A program made the translations under genes and the position numbers. Below are positions 31,110 through 41,270 of a DNA stretch of 64,000 bases, piece by piece. The stretch is taken from the NCBI RefSeq assembly GCF_003626645.1, contig NZ_RBAM01000007.1:186001-250000 (forward strand), read 5' to 3'. The notes beneath the pieces are model-generated. The model did no database searches and was not told the DNA's origin. It was given only the letters and a program-made list of their open reading frames with translations. Every line of letters begins with the position of its first letter. Position 1 is the stretch's first letter. The DNA comes from Streptomyces klenkii. Its GTDB lineage: Bacteria; Actinomycetota; Actinomycetes; Streptomycetales; Streptomycetaceae.

Positions 31110-31424
31110 TCACTCGGATTCGCGTGCGAGTTCGAGTGCGAGGGTCTGGAGGATCTCCTCCGTCGGCGCTTCGGGCGCGGTCTCGTCGTACGCGTCCGCG
31201 ACCGCCTCGAAGGCCAGCATCAGGCCGCTGATCAGCGCGCTCATGGGCTCGGAGAGCTGGTTGAGCACCGCGAGCCCGACCTCTCTCGCCTGCGCGCCCA
31301 CGGGCACCATGAACTCGTCGGGGATCACCTCGCCCAGCAGGGACGACACGTAGTCCGTCCCCACGCCGCCGCGCAGGGCCGTGAGCGCCGCGATGGCCTT
31401 GAGCTTGATCTCGTTCTCGGTCAT
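31110..31424 (-). CDS. Hypothetical helical protein
   Basis: 104 residues from ATG 31424 (MTENEIKLKAIAALTALRGG). Hydrophobic helices alternate with acidic stretches; ends PTEEILQTLALELARESE. No recognised family or membrane segment. Last gene of the 28-31 kb accessory patch. Confidence 0.55.
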   Translation of the reverse strand: MTENEIKLKAIAALTALRGGVGTDYVSSLLGEVIPDEFMVPVGAQAREVGLAVLNQLSEPMSALISGLMLAFEAVADAYDETAPEAPTEEILQTLALELARESE

Positions 31425-31495
31425 GGGGCGAGCGTAGGAGCAACAGGCCCTCCGCCCGGCCATCCCGGGCGGGCTACGCGCTGACTACGTGCCGG

Positions 31496-32686
31496 CTATG
31501 CGCTGACGGCGTGCCCCAGCAGCATCACCGGCGCTCCCGCGGCGCGGGTCAGCACGATCACGCAGGAGTTCGGGCCCTCGAGCTTCAGCTTCTTGCGGAG
31601 CTCCTCCGGCTCGACCGCCGAGCCGCGTTTCTTCACCGTCACGACCCCCACCTTCCGCTCCCGCAGCAGCGCCTTCAGCTTCTTCAGGTTGAAGGGCAGC
31701 ACGTCCGTGATCTCGTACGCCGACGCGTAGTCCGTGGCCCGCAGCTCGTCGGCCGTCACGTACGCGATCGTCTCGTCGATCAGGCCGCTGCCGGAGAAAC
31801 CGGAAGCCACGTCCGCCACCAGGTGCGCGCGGATCACCGCGCCGTCCGGCTCGTACAGATACCGCCCCACCGCCCGTACCGACGGATCCGGCAGCCCCGC
31901 GCCCACCAGCGAGTGCCCGCCCGGCAGCAGCGTCGCCCGTCGCGCGCCCGGCGCCGTGCCGAACCACAGCACGGCCTCCTTCACATCGCCCCCGTCGGAG
32001 ATCCACTCCGCCTCAGCGTCGTCCGGGATGGCCTCGTGCGGCACCCCGGGAGCGATCTTGAGGGCGGCATGCGGGGCCCGGCGGGCCGCCTCGATCGCCC
32101 ACGACAGGGGCGGGGAGTACGCCTCCGGGTCGAAGATGCGGCCGCGGCCGCCCCGCCGCGCCGGGTCGACGAACACCGCGTCGTAGCCCGCGGTGTCCAC
32201 CTCGGCCACATCCGCGCAGCGCACCTCGATGAGCTCCGCGAGCCCCAGCGCCTCCGCGTTCGCGCGCGCGACCTCGCAGGTCAGCGGGTCGCGGTCGACC
32301 GCGAGGACGCGGATGCCCAGCCTGGCCAGCGCGATCGCGTCGCCGCCGATGCCGCAGCACAGGTCCGCCACCGAGCGGATGCCGAGCGCGGCGAAGCGGG
32401 CGGCGCGGTAGTCCGCCACGGAGCGGCGCGTCGACTGCTCCACGCCGTTCGGCGTGAAGAACATCCGGTACGCGTCCTCCGCCCCGAACTTCGCCACCGC
32501 CCGCTGCCGCAGCCGGGCCATGCCGAGCGCCGCCGACACGAGCTCCGCGGGGTGGTCGCGGCGCAGCCGGGTCGCCGTGGCCAGCTCCCGGGCCGGGTCG
32601 TGGTCGCGCAGCTCGGCGAGCAGGCTCCGGCCCTCGTCGGTGAGGAGGGCGGCGAAAGTGGTGACGGGTTCGTTCGGTGCTGGCAC
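31496..32686 (-). CDS. THUMP-like class I SAM-dependent methyltransferase
   Basis: 396 residues. SAM-binding motif VADLCCGIGGDAIALARLG near residue 108, acidic VLAVDRDP, then VFVDPARRGGRGR, in place of the usual NPP(Y/F), as in THUMP-like methyltransferases. The C-terminal ~80 residues (LLRERKVGVVTVKKRGSAVE) match the THUMP-like RNA-binding module. Probably modifies RNA; the substrate is unknown. GTG start 32686; divergent from the polysaccharide deacetylase. Confidence 0.85.
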   Translation of the reverse strand: MPAPNEPVTTFAALLTDEGRSLLAELRDHDPARELATATRLRRDHPAELVSAALGMARLRQRAVAKFGAEDAYRMFFTPNGVEQSTRRSVADYRAARFAALGIRSVADLCCGIGGDAIALARLGIRVLAVDRDPLTCEVARANAEALGLAELIEVRCADVAEVDTAGYDAVFVDPARRGGRGRIFDPEAYSPPLSWAIEAARRAPHAALKIAPGVPHEAIPDDAEAEWISDGGDVKEAVLWFGTAPGARRATLLPGGHSLVGAGLPDPSVRAVGRYLYEPDGAVIRAHLVADVASGFSGSGLIDETIAYVTADELRATDYASAYEITDVLPFNLKKLKALLRERKVGVVTVKKRGSAVEPEELRKKLKLEGPNSCVIVLTRAAGAPVMLLGHAVSA

Positions 32687-32784
32687 CCGGCCATTCTTGC
32701 CCAGCCCTCTGACAGGCCGCCCCTTCTGTCCCGCTGCTCTCCCGCCAGCTGCTCATCTCGAACGCATGAACAACAATCGGAGGT

Positions 32785-33672
32785 GTGAGCTCCCGTATAT
32801 CCGGTCCAGGCCTCGGTTCCCGATCCGCCCGCCGCGCCGCCGCCGTCACCCCGCTCCTGCTGGCCGTGCTCCTCAGCGGCTGTTCGTCCGGCGGCAGCGG
32901 CGGGACGAAAGCGTCCAGTGCTCCCTCTCCCCGTACGGAATCCACGGCCACGGCTACGGCCCCGGCCTCCCCCGACGCCGCCGCCTACCGCCGCTGGGGC
33001 ATCGACAAGCCCCTCGCCGCGCCCCCGGCCCCGCCCTCCGCCAAGCTGACCGACGGGCTGAAGCCCGGGGCCGCCCCCAAGGTGATCCGGCGCGTGCCCA
33101 CCAGCGACAAGGTCGTCTTCCTGACCTTCGACGACGGTGCGGAGAAGGACCCGGAGTTCGTGAAGATGACCAAGGACCTCAAGCTGCCCTTCACGATGTT
33201 CCTCACCGACGACATCGCGCGCGCGGGCACCGGCTACGGCTACTTCGAGCAGCTGCGCGGCGAGGGCAACCGCAACAGCATCAACAACCACACCCTCTCC
33301 CACCCCAACCTGCGCACCCTCTCCGCCGACGCCCAGCGCCGCGAGATCTGCGGGCAGCAGGACGTCCTGGAGAAGAGGTACGGCGGAAAACCGCCCCTGT
33401 TCCGTCCGCCCTACGGCAACTACAACGACGCCACCCTCGCCGCGGCCGGCGGCTGCGGGGTCAAGGCGCTGCTGCTGTGGGAGGCGACGATGCAGATCAA
33501 CGACATGCGCTACGCGCAGGGCGACCAGCTGCGCCCCGGCGACATCGTCCTCGCCCACTTCCGCGGGCCCTCCGAGCTCAAGGGCACGACGATGACCAAG
33601 ATGGTCGCCAACATGCTGCGCAGCATCGAGCGGCAGGGATTCACGGTGGCCCGCCTGGAGGACTACGTGTGA
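32785..33672 (+). CDS. Polysaccharide deacetylase lipoprotein (NodB family)
   Basis: 295 residues. A lipobox LLSGC at about residue 32 follows a basic, hydrophobic signal peptide, so it should be lipid-anchored outside. The NodB motifs are intact: TFDDG (catalytic and metal Asp), NNHTLSHPNL (His pair), RPPYG. It probably deacetylates cell-wall or other glycans. GTG start with GGAGG unusually close (one base between), so the start may be imperfect. Confidence 0.88.
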   Translation: MSSRISGPGLGSRSARRAAAVTPLLLAVLLSGCSSGGSGGTKASSAPSPRTESTATATAPASPDAAAYRRWGIDKPLAAPPAPPSAKLTDGLKPGAAPKVIRRVPTSDKVVFLTFDDGAEKDPEFVKMTKDLKLPFTMFLTDDIARAGTGYGYFEQLRGEGNRNSINNHTLSHPNLRTLSADAQRREICGQQDVLEKRYGGKPPLFRPPYGNYNDATLAAAGGCGVKALLLWEATMQINDMRYAQGDQLRPGDIVLAHFRGPSELKGTTMTKMVANMLRSIERQGFTVARLEDYV

Positions 33673-33685
33673 GACCGCGTGTGAG

Positions 33686-33714
33686 GGCCGTGTGTGAGGG
33701 CTACGTGCACGGCC
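33686..33714 (+). terminator. Candidate terminator after the deacetylase gene
   Basis: GGCCGTG and CACGGCC are inverted around 15 bases, just past the stop. No T-run. Confidence 0.4.
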
Positions 33715-33832
33715 GGGGAATCCGGAGGATTACGACCCGCGGCCCGCGGGCAGATCCACTTCCGCGCTCCGTGGCCCGCCCGGCCGGGTGCGCACTCCCA
33801 GGAGTGAACCGCCGAGCTCGCCGCACGGCGAA

Positions 33833-33859
33833 TTGGCACTCCGCTTGACCGAGTGCTAA
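33833..33859. promoter_or_regulatory. CIRCE element 1 (HrcA operator)
   Basis: TTGGCACTC-N9-GAGTGCTAA, with arms matching the CIRCE consensus except one base. It overlaps the -35 box of the groES promoter (TTGACC at 33845-33850). Confidence 0.9.
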
Positions 33860-33873
33860 CCGCGTCATAGTCT
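33845..33873 (+). promoter_or_regulatory. groES-groEL1 promoter
   Basis: TTGACC (33845-33850) and TAGTCT (33868-33873) are 17 bp apart, a good principal-sigma promoter. The predicted start is near 33880, at the edge of CIRCE element 2. Confidence 0.7.
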
Positions 33874-33881
33874 CGGCTCCG

Positions 33882-33908
33882 TTGGCACTCTCCACCCGGG
33901 AGTGCCAA
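33882..33908. promoter_or_regulatory. CIRCE element 2 (HrcA operator)
   Basis: TTGGCACTC-N9-GAGTGCCAA, a perfect inverted repeat. It covers the predicted transcription start, so HrcA bound at both elements would bracket the promoter. Confidence 0.9.
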
Positions 33909-34008
33909 ACGCAGCGACGGGCAGAATCCGGCACCCGCGACGACGGATCCTCCTGGTCGCCACCTCAGACAGATAACCCCGTGAATCTCCGAAGGGGGAG
34001 GTCGGATC

Positions 34009-34317
34009 GTGACGACCGCCAGCTCCAAGGTTGCCATCAAGCCGCTCGAGGACCGCATCGTGGTCCAGCCGCTCGACGCCGAGCAGACCACGGCCTCTGG
34101 CCTGGTCATTCCGGACACCGCCAAGGAGAAGCCCCAGGAGGGCGTCGTCCTGGCCGTGGGCCCGGGCCGCTTCGAGGAGGGCAACCGTCTTCCGCTCGAC
34201 GTGAACGTCGGCGACGTCGTGCTCTACAGCAAGTACGGCGGCACCGAGGTGAAGTACAACGGCGAGGAGTACCTCGTCCTCTCGGCTCGCGACGTGCTCG
34301 CGATCATCGAGAAGTAA
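34009..34317 (+). CDS. groES: Co-chaperonin GroES
   Basis: 102 residues. IKPLEDRIVVQPLDAEQTT, the mobile loop around TTASGLVIPDTAKEK, GRFEEGNRLPLDV and YSKYGGTEVKYNGEEYLVL are GroES blocks. It caps GroEL during folding. GTG start with GGGGGAGG upstream. Heat-inducible by release of HrcA from the two CIRCE elements. 95 bp upstream of groEL1. Confidence 0.97.
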   Translation: MTTASSKVAIKPLEDRIVVQPLDAEQTTASGLVIPDTAKEKPQEGVVLAVGPGRFEEGNRLPLDVNVGDVVLYSKYGGTEVKYNGEEYLVLSARDVLAIIEK

Positions 34318-34412
34318 TTCACCCAGTTTGATGTGATCTGCGCCCTGGTTCCCGTGTGTGTAAGCCGCCGGGGTCCGGGGCGCGGTTCGTTTGAGAGGAC
34401 TTGAAGCAACCC

Positions 34413-36035
<1,623 letters not shown>

Positions 36036-36095
36036 CCTCGCACTGACCTCGCGCCGCGCACAGCGGTGAGTGGTGAGAGGTGAGCAGTAGCCGGT

Positions 36096-36132
36096 CCGGA
36101 GCCCGGCACCCCTGGTGGGTGCCGGGCTCCGG
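36096..36132 (+). terminator. groES-groEL1 terminator
   Basis: CCGGAGCCCGGCACCC (36096-36111) pairs perfectly with 36117-36132, with a five-base loop: a 16-bp stem without a U-tract. Confidence 0.85.
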
Positions 36133-36156
36133 CCGTTCACAAGTACTTGTGAACGC

Positions 36157-36855
36157 TCACACCGGCCCCGACTCCAGCTGCCGCTTCAGCCCCAGCATGT
36201 CGTAGATCCACCAGCCCTCGGCGATCTTCCCGTCCTGGAAGCGGAAGGTGGTGGTGCCCTCCATGGTCACGTCCTGCCCGGTGGGCTGGTGTCCCATGAA
36301 GTCGCCCTGGTGCGTGCCGCGCCAGGTCCAGCGGGTGGCGACCTCGTCGCCCTCGGCGAGCTGGGAGTGGAGGGTGAAGTCGAAGTCGAACGCGCCCCGC
36401 CAGCTCTCGACGTCGGAGCGCATGGCATCCAGGCCGACGACGGTGGGCTCCTCCTTGCCGATGTCGTGGTCGCGGTAGCCGGCGCTGAAGAGCTCGTCCA
36501 TCAGACCGAGGTCGCCGTCCCGCGCCACCTCCTCGAAGAAGCGGCGGGTGGTGGTCTTGTTCAGCTGCTCGTCGCGGACCACGTCGAGGTCGGTGAAGGC
36601 CGGCACCCCGTCGCAGAGCGCGGCCATCTCGGCGAAGATCCGGTCGGTCTCGGGGAGCTTCGAATTGCGCATCGCGGCCTCGTGGGACGGGAACTCCACG
36701 ATCTCCACGTAATGGCCGTCCTGCGCGCGGTCCTTGCCCACGATCGCATGGGTGGCGGTCCGCTTCCCCTCGGTCGCGGCGACCCAGTCGTCCATCAGCC
36801 GGTTCATGTCCTCGTACCGGCTCGTCCTGCAATCGATGATCTGCACGAAAGTCAT
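36157..36855 (-). CDS. SnoaL-like polyketide-cyclase-fold protein with N-terminal extra domain
   Basis: 232 residues. Residues 1-100 look like a dimeric alpha/beta (ABM-like) domain (TFVQIIDCRTSRYEDMNRLM, HYVEIVEFPSHEAAM). Residues 105-230 are SnoaL-like: YRDHDIGKEEPTVVG, RWTWRGTHQGDFMG and TTTFRFQDGKIAEGWWIYD. SnoaL-like folds include cyclases, hydratases and non-enzymatic ligand binders. ATG 36855. No polyketide genes nearby, so the substrate is unknown. A fused two-domain form. Confidence 0.7.
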   Translation of the reverse strand: MTFVQIIDCRTSRYEDMNRLMDDWVAATEGKRTATHAIVGKDRAQDGHYVEIVEFPSHEAAMRNSKLPETDRIFAEMAALCDGVPAFTDLDVVRDEQLNKTTTRRFFEEVARDGDLGLMDELFSAGYRDHDIGKEEPTVVGLDAMRSDVESWRGAFDFDFTLHSQLAEGDEVATRWTWRGTHQGDFMGHQPTGQDVTMEGTTTFRFQDGKIAEGWWIYDMLGLKRQLESGPV

Positions 36856-36944
36856 GGCGCCTCCCGGGTGATATTTCCAGGTTAGTCCTGAAGGGATCAC
36901 CCGGGAGGGCGAGGAGGACGAGGGGCGCGGGAGTGCGGAAGGGT

Positions 36945-36984
36945 GGCCGGGGCCGGGGCCGGGGCCGGGGCCCGGGGCCGGGGA
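36945..36984. repeat. GGCCGG hexamer tandem repeat
   Basis: Four perfect GGCCGG units followed by a degenerate GGGGCC-rich run, between two minus-strand genes. Prone to slippage. Confidence 0.75.
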
Positions 36985-37008
36985 CCGGCGGGCCCGGGGG
37001 CCCGGAGG

Positions 37009-37782
37009 CTACTTCGGCCCGTACTTGCGGCCCGTCGTCGACGACGCCCGCGACACCACCCTGCGCGGTGCCAGCTTCATCAGCCCGGTCATGGCCTTGT
37101 ACCGCGGGTCGGGCACCGACAGCGTCTTGCCCTGCGACAGGTCCCGCAGCGCCGCCGACACCACCTTGTCGGCGTCCAGCCACAGCCAGCCCGGCACGTT
37201 GTCCGTGCCCATCCCGGCCCGCTCGTGGAACTCCGTCCGCACGAAGCCCGGGCACAGCGCCATCAGCCGCACCCCGCTCCCGGCCAGGTCGCGCGCGGCG
37301 CCCTGGGTGAACTGCACGACCCAGGACTTGCTCGCGCCGTACGTGCCGCGCGGGACGAACGCGGCCACCGACGCCACGTTGACCACCGCGCCGCGCTTGC
37401 GCTCGCGCATCCCCTCGGCCGCCGCGGACGTCAGCCGCAGCACCGCCTCGCAGTGCACCTTGAGCATCTTGAGCTCGTCCGCCAGGGACACCTCCAGATA
37501 GCCGCCCTTGTTGCCGAACCCGGCGTTGTTGACCAGCAGGTGCACCGGGCGCTCGCGGTCGCGCAGCCGCGCCTCGACCGCCTCGATGCCCTCGTCCTGG
37601 GAGAGGTCCGCGGGCAGGACCTCCACCTCCACGCCGTGCCGGTCGTGGAGCTCGGTGGCGTGCCGGCCGAGCCGCTCCTCGTCGCGGGCCACGAGGACGA
37701 GATCGTGTCCGTCGCCCGCCAGGCGGCGCGCGAACGCGGCACCGATCCCGGCCGTCGCCCCTGTGATCAATACAGTCGTCAT
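37009..37782 (-). CDS. Short-chain dehydrogenase/reductase
   Basis: 257 residues. Cofactor motif TGATAGIG at residue 7, NNAGFGN, catalytic Ser in NVASVAAFV and YGASK (Tyr and Lys). Classical SDR of the DltE/YqjQ kind; VARDEER after strand 2 favours NADP. The C-terminus ends in a basic SSTTGRKYGPK. Substrate unknown. Monocistronic, between the SnoaL-like and MOSC genes. Confidence 0.87.
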   Translation of the reverse strand: MTTVLITGATAGIGAAFARRLAGDGHDLVLVARDEERLGRHATELHDRHGVEVEVLPADLSQDEGIEAVEARLRDRERPVHLLVNNAGFGNKGGYLEVSLADELKMLKVHCEAVLRLTSAAAEGMRERKRGAVVNVASVAAFVPRGTYGASKSWVVQFTQGAARDLAGSGVRLMALCPGFVRTEFHERAGMGTDNVPGWLWLDADKVVSAALRDLSQGKTLSVPDPRYKAMTGLMKLAPRRVVSRASSTTGRKYGPK

Positions 37783-37951
37783 ACCGGCACCGTAGAGCCC
37801 GGCGGCCGCGCGTGCCGATGCCGTACGGCGTTTTGACGCCCGGTCGGGCGCTGATTGACGGTCAGAGGACGGCGTACGGGGAGACGTACGGGACGCCGGC
37901 GGGCTGCCGACGGGACACTTCGGACGGCCGGCGGACCGTCATCGAAGGGCC

Positions 37952-38626
37952 TCAGAGGCTCGCCTGATACGCCAGGACCTTCTTGCGTGTCTCGGGGTGA
38001 AGGGCGTCCCCGGCTGCCAGAACGCGGGGGAGCAGGGCCCGCTCGACCGTGTTCGCGCGGAAGGCGAAGGACACCGTCACCTCGTGCCCGGGGCGGTGGA
38101 CGACGGATATCTCATCCCCCGCGCGGATCTCGCCCGGCTCTATCACCCGAAGGTAGGCGCCGGGGGCTGCCTCCTGGGTGAACCGCTTGATCCAGCCCGC
38201 CTCTCCCAGCCACGTGGCGAACGTGCGGCAGGGGATCCGCGGGGCGCTCACTTCCAGCACCAGATCGGGCCCGATGCGCCAGCGCTCACCTATCCGTGCG
38301 CCGTTGACGTCGATTCCGCTGGTGGTGAGGTTCTCGCCGAACGAGCCGTCGGGCAGCGGGCGGCCCAGCTCCCGCTCCCAGCGGTCCAGATCCTCGCGCG
38401 CGAACGCGTACACCGCCTGGTCGTCCCCGCCGTGGTGGCGCAGGCTGACGATCGTGTCCCCCGCGAGGCCGCTGCCGCCCGTGCCCTTGGGGCCGGGGGC
38501 GGAGACGGCGACCGGGCCGTCGACCGGTCGCTTGTCGATCGCGGTGGCCAGGCCGGCCTCGAAGCCGGGCACGCCCGGGATGTCCGCCGTACCGGCGCGG
38601 CCCACGTTCACAGAGAGTAGGTGCAT
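37952..38626 (-). CDS. MOSC-domain protein (YiiM-like)
   Basis: 224 residues. HHGGDDQAVYAFAREDLDRW, SFGENLTTSGIDV, ERWRIGPDLVLEVSAPRIPC (with the conserved Cys) and GAYLRVIEPGEIRAGD are MOSC features. MOSC proteins handle molybdenum cofactor or reduce N-hydroxylated compounds. ATG 38626; divergent from the LysR gene, 80 bp apart, so LysR may regulate it. Confidence 0.87.
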   Translation of the reverse strand: MHLLSVNVGRAGTADIPGVPGFEAGLATAIDKRPVDGPVAVSAPGPKGTGGSGLAGDTIVSLRHHGGDDQAVYAFAREDLDRWERELGRPLPDGSFGENLTTSGIDVNGARIGERWRIGPDLVLEVSAPRIPCRTFATWLGEAGWIKRFTQEAAPGAYLRVIEPGEIRAGDEISVVHRPGHEVTVSFAFRANTVERALLPRVLAAGDALHPETRKKVLAYQASL

Positions 38627-38706
38627 GTACAGAGAGTAGTCGACCGACCCCCAAAGGCGCCAGTGATTATTTCGCTACGCCTCCAAGGTGGCCTTATGCT
38701 CGACCT

Positions 38707-39618
38707 ATGATCGAGGCTCGTCATCTGAGGGTGCTGCGCGCGGTGGCCCTGACCGGTTCGTTCTCGGCCGCGGCCCGGGAGCTGGGCTGCACCCAGCCCG
38801 CCGTCAGCCAGCAGATGAAGGCGCTGGAGCAGTCCACGGGCACGCCGCTGCTGGTGCGCACGGGCCGCGAGATGCGCCTCACCCAGGCCGGCACGGCCCT
38901 CGTCCGGCACGCTTCCGGGATCCTGGCCGGGCTGACGGCGGCCGAGGAGGAGATCGCCGCCATCGCCGGGCTGCGGGCGGGCCGGGTGCGGCTGGTGTCC
39001 TTCCCCAGCGGCAGCTCGACGCTCGTGCCGGGCGCGCTCGCGCAGATGCGGGCGGCGCACCCGGGCACCGAGATCTCCCTGGTCGAGGCCGAGCCGCCGC
39101 GCTCGGTGGAGATGCTGCGCGACGGCGAGTGCGAGATCGCGCTGGCCTTCCGCTACCCCGACGTCCGCGGCGCGGACCCGGCCGCAGGCGCCGAGTGGGA
39201 GGACCTCGTCGTCCGCCCGCTGCTGACCGACCGCCTCATCGGCGTCGTCCCGGAGGGCCACCGGCTGGCCGGGGCGGACCGGATCGGCATCACCGACCTG
39301 GCCGAGGAGCCCTGGATCGCGGGCTGCCCGCGCTGCCGGCGGCATCTGGTGGAGGTCTGCGAGAGCGCCGGCTTCACCCCACGCATCGACTTCGCGACCG
39401 ACGACTATCCGGCGGTGTTCGGCCTGGTCGGCGCGGGGCTGGGCGTCGCGGTGATGCCGGAGCTGGCGCTGGAGTCCGTACGCCCCAAGGGTGCGCGGAC
39501 GGTTCCCGTGGAGCCCGCCGTGCACCGGGAGATCGTCGCCCTGACGCTGCCGGACCTGGCGCGGGTGCCGGCGGTGGACGCGATGCTGGACAGGCTGGCG
39601 GGCACGGCGGGGCGCTGA
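38707..39618 (+). CDS. LysR-family transcriptional regulator
   Basis: 303 residues. HTH at 15-60 (FSAAARELGCTQPAVSQQMK). The co-inducer domain starts near residue 95 (VRLVSFPSGSSTLVPGALA), with DYPAVFGLVGAGLGVAVMPE. Shares an 80-bp promoter gap with the divergent MOSC gene, the usual LysR target layout. Confidence 0.9.
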   Translation: MIEARHLRVLRAVALTGSFSAAARELGCTQPAVSQQMKALEQSTGTPLLVRTGREMRLTQAGTALVRHASGILAGLTAAEEEIAAIAGLRAGRVRLVSFPSGSSTLVPGALAQMRAAHPGTEISLVEAEPPRSVEMLRDGECEIALAFRYPDVRGADPAAGAEWEDLVVRPLLTDRLIGVVPEGHRLAGADRIGITDLAEEPWIAGCPRCRRHLVEVCESAGFTPRIDFATDDYPAVFGLVGAGLGVAVMPELALESVRPKGARTVPVEPAVHREIVALTLPDLARVPAVDAMLDRLAGTAGR

Positions 39619-39674
39619 GCCGTGCCTACGTCACGGCCGGGCGCTACCTCCGCGGGGTGTCTCCGCGGCCGGGC

Positions 39675-39980
39675 TTACGAGCCGGCCGCGGCGATGGCTC
39701 TGTGTCGCGCGCGGCCCATCAGCTCCTCGCGCTCGTCCTCGGTGAGGCCGCCCCACACGCCGTAGGGCTCCCGTACGGCCAGCGCGTGCGCCGCGCATTC
39801 CGCGCGTACCGGGCAGCGCATGCACACCTCTTTAGCCGAGGTCTCGCGTGCGCTGCGGGCGGCTCCACGCTCGCCCTCCGGGTGGAAGAACAGCGAGCTG
39901 TCGACCCCGCGGCAGGCTGCCAGGAGCTGCCAGTCCCACAGGTCGGCGTTGGGACCGGGAAGCCGGGAGAAATCTGCCAT
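39675..39980 (-). CDS. whiD: WhiB-like sporulation regulator WhiD
   Basis: 101 residues. Four Cys (23, 53, 56, 62) in C-N29-CxxC-N5-C bind a [4Fe-4S] cluster; GVWGGLTEDEREEL is the sigma-contact beta-turn motif, and RARHR the basic tail. The sequence and the neighbouring bldM identify it as WhiD, needed for late sporulation; the mycobacterial counterpart is WhiB3. ATG 39980 after GAGGGG. Its upstream AT-rich region has a 26-bp dyad at 40023-40048. Confidence 0.93.
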   Translation of the reverse strand: MADFSRLPGPNADLWDWQLLAACRGVDSSLFFHPEGERGAARSARETSAKEVCMRCPVRAECAAHALAVREPYGVWGGLTEDEREELMGRARHRAIAAAGS

Positions 39981-40022
39981 TGCAATCCCCTCGAAGCGAA
40001 CGGTCTGCCGGGTGGATGTAAA

Positions 40023-40048
40023 TATGACTGATTGCGAATCTAGTCATA
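40023..40048. promoter_or_regulatory. Dyad upstream of whiD
   Basis: TATGACT and AGTCATA are perfect inverted arms 12 bp apart, with a second inner dyad GATT-GCG-AATC. It lies 43 bp before the whiD ATG, in promoter position. Factor unknown. Confidence 0.6.
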
Positions 40049-40218
40049 GACACCAGCAAATGGGAAGAAAAACTGCTCCTCATGGGCAAATGGGGCATAG
40101 CGCAGCTGTGACACGGGTGCGGCGGGGGTGCGGCAGGGGTGGCGCGGCGGGCGCCCCCAATGCGCCCTGCTCCGTGTCCGCGCCCTCACGTAGAGTGCCG
40201 AACGTGCTCGACCGACCC

Positions 40219-40246
40219 CGTAACTCTTTCGGGTGACCGTCGTTGA
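40219..40246 (+). promoter_or_regulatory. BldN-dependent promoter of bldM
   Basis: CGTAAC (40219-40224) and CGTTGA (40241-40246) separated by exactly 16 bp match the known consensus of sigma-BldN, for which bldMp1 is a characterised target. The transcript would start near 40253, about 130 nt before the bldM ATG. Confidence 0.88.
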
Positions 40247-40380
40247 GAGGGCGGAGGCGGTTGACGGATGAAGCAGTCGGGCAGGTGTCCGACCCGGCGC
40301 CAGAGCCGTCGATCGCACAGGTGACGATCAGTACCAGCCTGGAGGCTCAAGGTGACGCGCATCAGCTGCGGAGGACGGTC

Positions 40381-40992
40381 ATGACATCCGTCCTCGTCTG
40401 CGACGATTCCCCGCTTGCCCGTGAGGCGCTCCGCCGTGCGGTGGCGACCGTGCCCGGTGTCGAGCGTGTGACGACGGCAGCCAACGGCGAGGAAGTCCTC
40501 CGCCGCTGGGGAGCCGATCGTTCGGACCTGATTCTGATGGACGTACGCATGCCCGGACTCGGCGGTGTCGAGACCGTCCGCCGGCTGCTGTCCGCGGACC
40601 CCGGGGCCCGCATCATCATGCTCACCGTCGCCGAGGACCTCGACGGTGTCGCGCTCGCGGTCGCCGCCGGAGCGCGCGGTTATCTGCACAAGGACGCCTC
40701 GCGCGCCGAGCTGCGGGCCACCGTGACGCAGGCCCTCGCCGACCCGACCTGGCGGCTCGCCCCGCGCCGGCTGCGCTCGGCCGAGATGGGTGCCGCGCCC
40801 ACGCTCACCGCGCGCGAGATCCAGGTCCTCGAAGGAATGAGCCACGGCCGCTCGAACGCGGAGATCGGACGGGAGCTCTTCCTCTCGGAGGACACCGTCA
40901 AGACCCACGCCAGGCGCCTCTTCAAGAAGTTGGGCGCGTCGGACCGGGCACACGCCGTGGCGCTCGGCTTCCGCTGGGGCCTGGTCCGCTAG
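40381..40992 (+). CDS. bldM: Atypical response regulator BldM
   Basis: 203 residues, the BldM length. Receiver domain with SVLVCDDSPLAREALRRAV and Asp 54 in LILMDVRMPG; LuxR-type HTH near residue 140-200 (LTAREIQVLEGMSHGRSNAE, FLSEDTVKTHARRLFKKLG). Activates aerial development genes as a homodimer and, with WhiI, later ones. No cognate kinase is adjacent, and BldM is known to act without phosphorylation. The ATG has GGAGG eight bases upstream. Transcribed from a BldN-type promoter. Confidence 0.95.
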   Translation: MTSVLVCDDSPLAREALRRAVATVPGVERVTTAANGEEVLRRWGADRSDLILMDVRMPGLGGVETVRRLLSADPGARIIMLTVAEDLDGVALAVAAGARGYLHKDASRAELRATVTQALADPTWRLAPRRLRSAEMGAAPTLTAREIQVLEGMSHGRSNAEIGRELFLSEDTVKTHARRLFKKLGASDRAHAVALGFRWGLVR

Positions 40993-41000
40993 GGCGCGGC

Positions 41001-41037
41001 GTGGCGCGCAGCGTCGTGAGGTCGCGGTGCGCGCCAC
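41001..41037 (+). terminator. bldM terminator
   Basis: GTGGCGCGCA (41001-41010) is perfectly inverted at 41028-41037, nine bases past the stop. Confidence 0.7.
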
Positions 41038-41270
41038 CCCGGTGGGCGATCAGCACCGCGGCCCCACCGCTCGGCGTCCGACGCCGAAACTCCGAGGGAT
41101 GCCGCATCCTTGGAGTGTGACTCCTCCCCGGCAGGAGCCGAGGCATCGCCCTCGGCCCCAAGAGACCTCATGACGGAAAAGCCTTGCCCCGTGCCGTGCG
41201 GCGCGGGCACAAGCTATCGGTGGAGTCGTGAGTGCTGGGGCGGGCATACCCGAAAGGGGAGGCGCTAGAC

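Larger units (their letters stand above)
39981..40380. other. Shared whiD-bldM control region (400 bp)
   Basis: Non-coding. The whiD-proximal part (about 40018-40110) is unusually AT-rich and includes the dyad at 40023-40048. The bldM-proximal part holds the BldN-type promoter at 40219-40246. Confidence 0.7.

Noticed and set aside
33792..33810. A third CIRCE-like inverted repeat (GCACTC...GAGTG)
   Set aside because: The arms are short and only 4 bp apart instead of 9, so it does not fit HrcA binding.
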